Assembly: GCA_004323695.1 (NCBI GenBank)
Contig: SCRU01000069.1
Span: forward strand, 1 to 64,000
From: Burkholderiaceae bacterium
GTDB taxonomy: Bacteria; Pseudomonadota; Gammaproteobacteria; Burkholderiales; Burkholderiaceae_C
Length of the DNA stretch: 64,000 nt
Reading direction: 5' to 3'
The notes beneath the pieces are model-generated. The model made no database searches and had not been told where the DNA came from. It worked only from the letters and a program-made list of their open reading frames with translations. The translations under genes and the position numbers were made by a program. How positions within the stretch are numbered: position 1 is the first letter of the stretch; each line of letters begins with the position of its first letter. Shown piece after piece: positions 58,774 to 64,000 of this stretch.

Positions 58774-58816
58774 CCGGTTTTGCCCCTCTGCCCCGCGCAA
58801 GAGCGGGCAAAACCGG
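58774..58816 (+). promoter_or_regulatory. Stem-loop after the binding-protein gene
   Basis: CCGGTTTTGCCC (58774-58785) and GGGCAAAACCGG (58805-58816): perfect 12-bp arms and a 19-base loop, no U-tract after it. Its place between the binding protein and downstream permease genes suits an mRNA-stabilising or partial-termination element that gives excess binding protein. Confidence 0.75.
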
Positions 58817-58858
58817 CGCTGCCCATTTGAAACTGTCAGTGGCTGAGCGCCCTCGCGA

Positions 58859-59770
58859 ATGATCCGTGCCCTGCAGCGCTGGTTCGACGGCGACGTTGGC
58901 TACAGCTTTCGCACCTCGCCCGTCGCGATCGCGGCGGCCGTGGTGCTGTTCGTCTGCGTTTTCTGCGCCGCCTTTGCCGGCTGGGTCGCGCCGCACAACC
59001 CGTTTGACCTCTCCACGCTGGTGCTGTCGGACGCGCGGCTGCCGCCGGCCTGGTACGCGCATGGCAGCGCCAGATACCTGCTCGGCACCGATGACCAGGG
59101 GCGCGACATCCTGTCGGTGGTGTTCTACGGGGCGCGCATTTCGCTGGTGGTCGGGGGCGTGTCGGTCATTCTGTCCGTGCTGGCGGGGGTTTTCCTGGGC
59201 CTGCTCGCGGGCTTTCGCGGTGGCTGGATCGATTCGCTGCTGATGCGCATGTGCGACGTCATGCTGTCGTTCCCGGCGATCTTGATCGCCCTGCTGATTG
59301 CCGGCGTGGGGCGCGCGCTGTTTCCCGATGCCCGCGAGACCATGGAGTTCGGGGTGCTGATTCTGTCCATCTCGCTCTCCGGCTGGGTGCAGTATGCGCG
59401 CACGGTGCGCGGCTCCACGCTGGTCGAGCGCAACAAGGAGTATGTGCAGGCGGCACGCGTGACCGGGGTGACGCCGCTGCGCATCATGATCCGGCACGTA
59501 CTGCCGAATGTGATGGGCCCAGTGCTGGTGCTGGCCACTATCCAGGTGGCGACGGCCATCATCACCGAGGCCACGCTGAGTTTTCTGGGCGTCGGCGCGC
59601 CGCCGACCTCGCCGTCGCTGGGAACCCTGATTCGCATCGGCAACGACTACCTGTTCTCGGGCCAGTGGTGGATCGCCTTGTTTCCAGGCTTGATGCTGGT
59701 GGTGATCGCGTTGTCCGTGAACCTGCTGGGCGACTGGCTGCGTGACGCCCTGAACCCCAGACTGCGGTAA
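58859..59770 (+). CDS. Peptide ABC transporter permease, DppC-like
   Basis: 303 residues. An N-terminal helix (VAIAAAVVLFVCVFCAAFAG) is followed by LLGTDDQGRDILSVVFYGAR, the family-defining motif, and the EAA loop in NKEYVQAARVTGVTPLRIMI. The end reads SVNLLGDWLRDALNPRLR, diagnostic of DppC/OppC. It partners the DppB-like permease. It starts 92 bp after the binding-protein stop and ends 4 bp before the first ATPase gene. Confidence 0.94.
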   Translation: MIRALQRWFDGDVGYSFRTSPVAIAAAVVLFVCVFCAAFAGWVAPHNPFDLSTLVLSDARLPPAWYAHGSARYLLGTDDQGRDILSVVFYGARISLVVGGVSVILSVLAGVFLGLLAGFRGGWIDSLLMRMCDVMLSFPAILIALLIAGVGRALFPDARETMEFGVLILSISLSGWVQYARTVRGSTLVERNKEYVQAARVTGVTPLRIMIRHVLPNVMGPVLVLATIQVATAIITEATLSFLGVGAPPTSPSLGTLIRIGNDYLFSGQWWIALFPGLMLVVIALSVNLLGDWLRDALNPRLR

Positions 59771-59774
59771 CTGA

Positions 59775-60749
59775 ATGAGTCTTTTGCAAGTCCAGAATCT
59801 GGTGGTCGAATTTCCGGGCCGGCGCGGCACGCTGCGCGCGCTGGACGACATTTCGTTCGAGATCGCGCCCGGCGAGATCCTCGGCGTGGTGGGCGAGTCG
59901 GGTGCCGGCAAGTCGCTCACCGGGGCCGCCATCATCGGACTGCTGGAGCCGCCCGGGCGCGTGGCCAGCGGGCAGATTCTGCTGGAGGGGCAGCGCATCG
60001 ACAACCTGGGCCCGGAGCAGATGCGGCGCATTCGCGGGCGCCGTATCGGTGCGATCTTCCAGGATCCGCTGACCTCGCTGAACCCGTTGTACACCATCGG
60101 GCGGCAACTGGTGGAAACCATTCAGGCGCATTTGCCCATGACATTGAAAGAGGCCCGGGCGCGCGCCATCTCGCTGCTCGACGACACCGGCATTCCGGCC
60201 GCCGCCCAGCGCATCGACCACTACCCGCACCAGTTCTCGGGTGGCATGCGCCAGCGCGTGGTGATTGCGCTGGCGCTGGCGGCCGAGCCTCGCCTGATCG
60301 TCGCGGACGAGCCGACCACCGCGCTGGATGTGTCGATCCAGGCGCAGATCATCACGCTGCTGAAAGACATCTGCCGGCAGCGCGGCGCCGCCGTGATGCT
60401 GATCACGCACGACATGGGCGTGATCGCCGAGACCTGCGACCGGGTCGCCGTGCTGTATGCGGGGCGCGTTGCAGAGATCGGTCCGGTGCACGAGGTGATC
60501 AACCAGCCCGCGCACCCGTACACCGCAGGGCTGATGGCGGCGATCCCCGACATTACCGTGGACCGCGATCGGCTCTACCAGATCGATGGCGCCATGCCGC
60601 GATTGAATGCGATTCCCCCGGGCTGCGCGTTCAATCCGCGCTGCACCAAGGTCTTTGACCGTTGCAAGGACGAGCGTCCCGATTTGCTGCCGGCAGGCGC
60701 AACGCGCGCGGCTTGCTGGCTGCACGACGCGGCGGGAGTATCCGCATGA
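59775..60749 (+). CDS. Peptide ABC transporter ATPase, DppD-like
   Basis: 324 residues. Walker [22 protein letters not shown]-loop [20 protein letters not shown], signature [20 protein letters not shown], Walker [21 protein letters not shown] and H-loop [10 protein letters not shown]. The C-terminal oligopeptide-transporter extension has [20 protein letters not shown], a Cys-rich segment that often binds an Fe-S cluster in DppD. Its TGA overlaps the next ATG as ATGA. Confidence 0.94.
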   Translation: MSLLQVQNLVVEFPGRRGTLRALDDISFEIAPGEILGVVGESGAGKSLTGAAIIGLLEPPGRVASGQILLEGQRIDNLGPEQMRRIRGRRIGAIFQDPLTSLNPLYTIGRQLVETIQAHLPMTLKEARARAISLLDDTGIPAAAQRIDHYPHQFSGGMRQRVVIALALAAEPRLIVADEPTTALDVSIQAQIITLLKDICRQRGAAVMLITHDMGVIAETCDRVAVLYAGRVAEIGPVHEVINQPAHPYTAGLMAAIPDITVDRDRLYQIDGAMPRLNAIPPGCAFNPRCTKVFDRCKDERPDLLPAGATRAACWLHDAAGVSA

Positions 60750-61774
60750 GCGGGACCACTCTGAGCGCCGGGGAATTTTCGGTTGCTGCGCTGGTCCGGG
60801 CGCACGACCTGGCGAAGACCTTCGACGTGTCGCCGCCCTGGCTGAACCGCGTGCTCGAGCATAAGCCCCGGGCATTGCTGCGTGCCGTCGACGGCGTGAG
60901 CTTCGAGATCGAGCGCGGCAAGACGCTGGCGCTCGTGGGCGAGTCCGGTTGTGGCAAGAGCACGGTCGCACGTCTGCTGGTGGGCTTGTACGAGCCCACG
61001 CGCGGCGGCCTGACCTTCGACGGCCAGGACGCGCACGCAGCCTTCAAGACGCCCGCGGGCCGGCAATTGCGCCGGCGCGTACAGATGATCTTCCAGGATC
61101 CGTACGCCAGCCTGAATCCGCGCTGGATCGTGGAAGACATCGTGGCCGAGCCGCTCAAGGAGCATGGCCTGATCAGCAACGCGCTGGAGCTCAAGGCACG
61201 TGTGGGGGCGTTGCTCGAATCGGTGGGCCTGTCGCCGCTGGACATGGCCAAGTACCCGCACCAGTTCTCGGGCGGGCAGCGCCAGCGCATCTCGATCGCG
61301 CGCGCGCTGGCCACCGAGCCCGATTTTCTGGTGTGCGACGAGCCGACCTCGGCGCTGGATGTGAGCGTGCAGGCGCAGGTGCTCAACATCATGAAGGAGC
61401 TGCAGCAGAGGCGCGGCCTGACCTACCTGTTCATCTCGCACAACCTCGCCGTGGTGCGCCATGTGAGCGATCAGGTCGGTGTGATGTACCTGGGCCGGCT
61501 GGTGGAGCTGGCGGACAAGCAGGCGCTGTTCGCCAGCCCGCGCCATCCCTACACGCGCATGCTGCTCGATGCGATCCCGAAGATGCACGACACCGGCCGC
61601 GCCCGCACGCCGGTGCAGGGCGAGGTGCCGAACCCCCTCAACCCGCCCACCGGTTGCGCCTTTCACCCGCGCTGCCCGCACGTCAACGAGCGCTGCCGCA
61701 CTGAGCGCCCTGCGCTGGTGGAGATCAAGGGTGTGAAGATCGCCTGCCATGCGGTGCAAGAGGGCCGCATCTGA
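60746..61774 (+). CDS. Peptide ABC transporter ATPase, DppF-like
   Basis: 342 residues. Walker [22 protein letters not shown]-loop [20 protein letters not shown], signature [20 protein letters not shown], Walker [22 protein letters not shown]-loop [20 protein letters not shown]. The C-terminal Cys cluster reads [20 protein letters not shown]. It is the second ATPase of the heterodimeric pump and the last gene of the operon. An AT-rich palindrome follows the stop. Confidence 0.94.
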   Translation: MSGTTLSAGEFSVAALVRAHDLAKTFDVSPPWLNRVLEHKPRALLRAVDGVSFEIERGKTLALVGESGCGKSTVARLLVGLYEPTRGGLTFDGQDAHAAFKTPAGRQLRRRVQMIFQDPYASLNPRWIVEDIVAEPLKEHGLISNALELKARVGALLESVGLSPLDMAKYPHQFSGGQRQRISIARALATEPDFLVCDEPTSALDVSVQAQVLNIMKELQQRRGLTYLFISHNLAVVRHVSDQVGVMYLGRLVELADKQALFASPRHPYTRMLLDAIPKMHDTGRARTPVQGEVPNPLNPPTGCAFHPRCPHVNERCRTERPALVEIKGVKIACHAVQEGRI

Positions 61775-61783
61775 GTTCAATCA

Positions 61784-61805
61784 TATTGATAGCTAACTAT
61801 CAATA
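61784..61805. repeat. AT-rich perfect palindrome after the peptide-transport operon
   Basis: TATTGATAG-CTAA-CTATCAATA, 9-bp perfect arms. The GATAGCTA wording links it to the in-gene stretches at 488-513 and 8072-8120. It lies 9 bp past the stop and is followed by TTTTTTCTTC about 25 bp later, so it may also help termination. Confidence 0.6.
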
Positions 61806-61971
61806 GCCGGTAAGGGATTCAGAGGTTTTTTCTTCTATTTCAGGTGCAGTGCATGCTGCGCACGTTGACCCATGTCCCGACGCAACCGGTCTGACCGCTT
61901 GCGTGCATGGTGCAACAATGCGGGGGTGGGCATTTTCGCATCGGGATATTCGAAAGTCTTGAGAGGCTGAC

Positions 61972-64000
61972 GTGATCCAGGACTGGTTGCTGCTGCTGGT
62001 GGCGCTGGCGTATGTCGCGCTGCTGTTCGCGGTCGCCTACGCGGGCGACCAGCACCCGTCATTCATGCACTCGCCGCGGCTGCGCGCGATCGTCTACAGC
62101 CTGACGTTGATGGTGTATTGCTCGTCGTGGACGTTCTATGGCGCGGTCGGCACAGCGGCGAGAAGCGGCCTCGCCTACCTGCCGATCTACCTGGGGCCGG
62201 CCCTGTTGTTTCTGTTCGGCACCGGGTTCCTGCGCCGCCTGCTGCGGGTGGTGCGGCGCCGCAAGATCAGTTCGATCGCCGACTTCATAGGCGCGCGCTT
62301 CGGCAAGTCGCACGGGCTCGCGGCGCTGGTGACGGTGATCGCCGTGGTCGCGGTGGTGCCATACCTCGCGCTGCAGTTCAAGGCCGTGACGATGTCGCTC
62401 GGCGTGCTGGGGGGCACCGGACACGGCATCGACAGCGGGCTGTGGTGCGCGGTGCTGTTGGCAGTCTTCGCGATTTTGTTCGGGACGCGCAATATCGATG
62501 CGACCCGGCACCACCATGGCCTGGTGCTGGCGGTCGCGCTGGAGTCGCTGATCAAGCTGACGGTGTTCGTGGCCGTGGCGGTGTATGCCCTGTGGCATGG
62601 TCCGGGCCTGGCCCGCACGCTGGAGCGCCCACTGGCCGAGCTCCATCAAGGCCTGCCGCCGGAATTCCTGGCCCAGACCATGCTGGCGGGTCTGGCGATG
62701 TTCTGCCTGCCGCGCCAGTTCCAGGTGGGCATCGTCGAGTGCGAGGACGGCGCCAACCTGCGGTACGCGCGCTGGCTGTTGCCGCTTTACATGGCGATCA
62801 TCAGCGTCGCGGTGCTGCCGATCGTGGCGGCCGGCGCGTTCACGCCCCAGGTGGTGAATGCCAGTGCGGCCGACACATGGATGCTGACCTTGCCGATGGC
62901 GAACGGCAATACCGGCGTGGCGTTGCTGGCGTTCATCGGCGGCTTCTCCGCAGCGACCGGCATGGTGATCGTGGCCTCGGTGGCGCTCTCGATCATGATC
63001 AGCAATGACCTGGTGATGCCGGCGCTGCTGCATGTGCACGGACTGCGGCTGGGGCAGCGAGGTGACCTTTCGCGATTGGTGATCGCGGTGCGCGGCGCCG
63101 CCATCGTCATCATTGCAATACTGGCCTACGCGTACTACCGATCCGCCACCAACGCGGAAACCCTCGCCGCGATCGGCCTGTTGGCGTTTGCGGCCGTGGC
63201 ACAGTTCGCGCCGGCGCTGATTGCGGCTTTGTATTGGCGCGATGCGAGCCGCCGCGGCGTGGTGTACGGGTTGGCCGGTGGTTTCGCGGTTTGGGTCTAT
63301 ACGCTGCTGTTGCCCACCCTGATCCACTCGGGCACCTGGCTTCAGAACGGGCCGTTTGGTTGGGGATGGCTGCGCCCGCAGGCGCTGTTTCACCTCAGCG
63401 GTTGGGGTCCGCTGATGCACGGCCTGTTCTGGTCGCTGCTGGTCAATGCGGGCTGCCTGGTGTTCTTTTCGCTGCGCTTCCGGCCCAGTCTCGGGGAACG
63501 CCTGGACGCGGCGGCTTTCCTGGAAAGTGCGCCGCGTGGCGATGGGGGCGGTACCGGTGGCTTTCGCGGCCCGGTGGCGGTGACGGACCTGCGTACCATC
63601 GCCGAGCGCATCGTCGGCGCGCGCGGCAGCGTGCGCGCGTTCGAGGAATACGCCCGGCAGCACAACCTGGCGCTGCTGCCGGGCGACAAGGCCGATCACG
63701 CGTTGATCCAGTTTACCGAGCGACTGCTGGCTTCCGCCGTGGGCGCGGCCAATGCGCGGCGGATCCTGGTCGGTGCCTTGTCGGGTCACGGACTGGACGT
63801 GGCGGAGGCGGTGGCACTGCTGGATGAAGCCTCGCAGGAATTGCGCTTCAACCGCGACCTGCTGTCCACGATATTGGGCAACGTCGCACAGGGCATCAGC
63901 GTGATCGACGCGTACATGCGCCTGGTCGCATGGAACCGGCGCTATCTTGAACTGTTCGATTATCCGGACGGGATGGTACAGGTCGGAACTCCCGTGTCCG
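61972..64000 (+). CDS. SSS-transporter/PAS sensor histidine kinase, partial at window end
   Basis: 676 codons visible from a GTG start at 61972 with GAGAGG just upstream; the frame is open to the last base. The N-terminal half is a PutP-like sodium:solute symporter domain of about 12-13 helices (VYSLTLMVYCSSWTFYGAVG, RRRKISSIADFIGARFGKSH, PRQFQVGIVECEDGANLRYA). After residue 520 comes a soluble linker (AVTDLRTIAERIVGARGSVR, FNRDLLSTILGNVAQGISVI) leading into a PAS domain cut at the edge (VAWNRRYLELFDYPDG). This order matches large hybrid kinases of the NahK/ErcS'/CbrA-like type. The kinase and any receiver lie outside, so that part is inferred. Confidence 0.88.
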   Translation, partial: MIQDWLLLLVALAYVALLFAVAYAGDQHPSFMHSPRLRAIVYSLTLMVYCSSWTFYGAVGTAARSGLAYLPIYLGPALLFLFGTGFLRRLLRVVRRRKISSIADFIGARFGKSHGLAALVTVIAVVAVVPYLALQFKAVTMSLGVLGGTGHGIDSGLWCAVLLAVFAILFGTRNIDATRHHHGLVLAVALESLIKLTVFVAVAVYALWHGPGLARTLERPLAELHQGLPPEFLAQTMLAGLAMFCLPRQFQVGIVECEDGANLRYARWLLPLYMAIISVAVLPIVAAGAFTPQVVNASAADTWMLTLPMANGNTGVALLAFIGGFSAATGMVIVASVALSIMISNDLVMPALLHVHGLRLGQRGDLSRLVIAVRGAAIVIIAILAYAYYRSATNAETLAAIGLLAFAAVAQFAPALIAALYWRDASRRGVVYGLAGGFAVWVYTLLLPTLIHSGTWLQNGPFGWGWLRPQALFHLSGWGPLMHGLFWSLLVNAGCLVFFSLRFRPSLGERLDAAAFLESAPRGDGGGTGGFRGPVAVTDLRTIAERIVGARGSVRAFEEYARQHNLALLPGDKADHALIQFTERLLASAVGAANARRILVGALSGHGLDVAEAVALLDEASQELRFNRDLLSTILGNVAQGISVIDAYMRLVAWNRRYLELFDYPDGMVQVGTPVS

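Noticed and set aside
62059-63789. 576-codon minus-strand open frame opposite the sensor kinase
   Set aside because: Gln/Arg/His-rich shadow. The plus strand in this region encodes an unmistakable SSS-type membrane domain.

Overview
This is a GC-rich bacterial chromosome segment from a betaproteobacterium, almost certainly Burkholderiales and most probably Comamonadaceae. The evidence is the protein repertoire (GspC divergent from a gspGHIJKLMNDEF run, an ilvA-cobS-cobC run, a Gram-negative porin, a CCA enzyme/GST/NDUFA9-like/Slt neighbourhood) and two families of short interspersed repeats of a kind I associate with that family. I saw no tRNA, rRNA, CRISPR array, insertion sequence or prophage. 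Gene density is high and most genes sit in short operons with 4-base ATGA or TGATG overlaps.

Layout. 1-6.5 kb: housekeeping genes (CCA-adding enzyme cut by the window edge, GST, NDUFA9-like protein, small lipoprotein, Slt transglycosylase, 5-formyl-THF cyclo-ligase, aldo/keto reductase). 6.5-10.3 kb: LysR, DUF2917, TfoX-like and TetR genes and an MBL-fold protein that lacks several metal ligands. 10.4-19 kb: glmU and glmS (both needed for UDP-GlcNAc synthesis) around a DUF2726 gene and an Lrp-type regulator, then gamma-glutamyltransferase, a LysE exporter and an AGE-family isomerase.

19-29.3 kb is the most interesting part, a nitrosative-stress and respiration island: hemerythrin, PAS, DUF2249, FdxA, NsrR, a truncated haemoglobin and a SerA-type dehydrogenase. 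It is followed by a minus-strand operon nnrS, cbb3-like subunit I, CcoO-like cytochrome, monohaem cytochrome c, SCO and a membrane protein, then SirB2. Four 23-base NsrR-like palindromes lie at or near its promoters. The oxidase resembles a C-family haem-copper oxidase whose subunit I carries a CcoS-like N-terminal segment.

29.3-34.4 kb: an alicyclic-acid (cyclohexanecarboxylate) degradation operon with a divergent MarR/BadR-like regulator. 34.4-37.1 kb: an SbmA/YddA-type ABC exporter and a 5'-nucleotidase. 37.1-48.9 kb: a complete type II secretion core. Copies of an approximately 70-160 bp GC-rich repeat sit at four junctions in this operon and supply the coding sequence for N-terminal leaders of pseudopilin subunits. 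48.8-53.3 kb: cobC, cobS, ilvA, a candidate small RNA or leader with a strong terminator upstream of ilvA, an OsmC protein and Coq7. 53.6-61.8 kb: a porin with a structured leader, then a peptide ABC-transporter operon (dppB-like, M20 amidohydrolase, binding protein, dppC-, dppD- and dppF-like). 61.97 kb to the end: an SSS-transporter/PAS sensor kinase cut by the window edge.

The window holds recognisable families rather than a wholly unknown machine. The most novel-looking material is the NO-linked oxidase cluster with its palindromes, the repeat-encoded leaders in the secretion operon, and the unannotated transcript upstream of ilvA.
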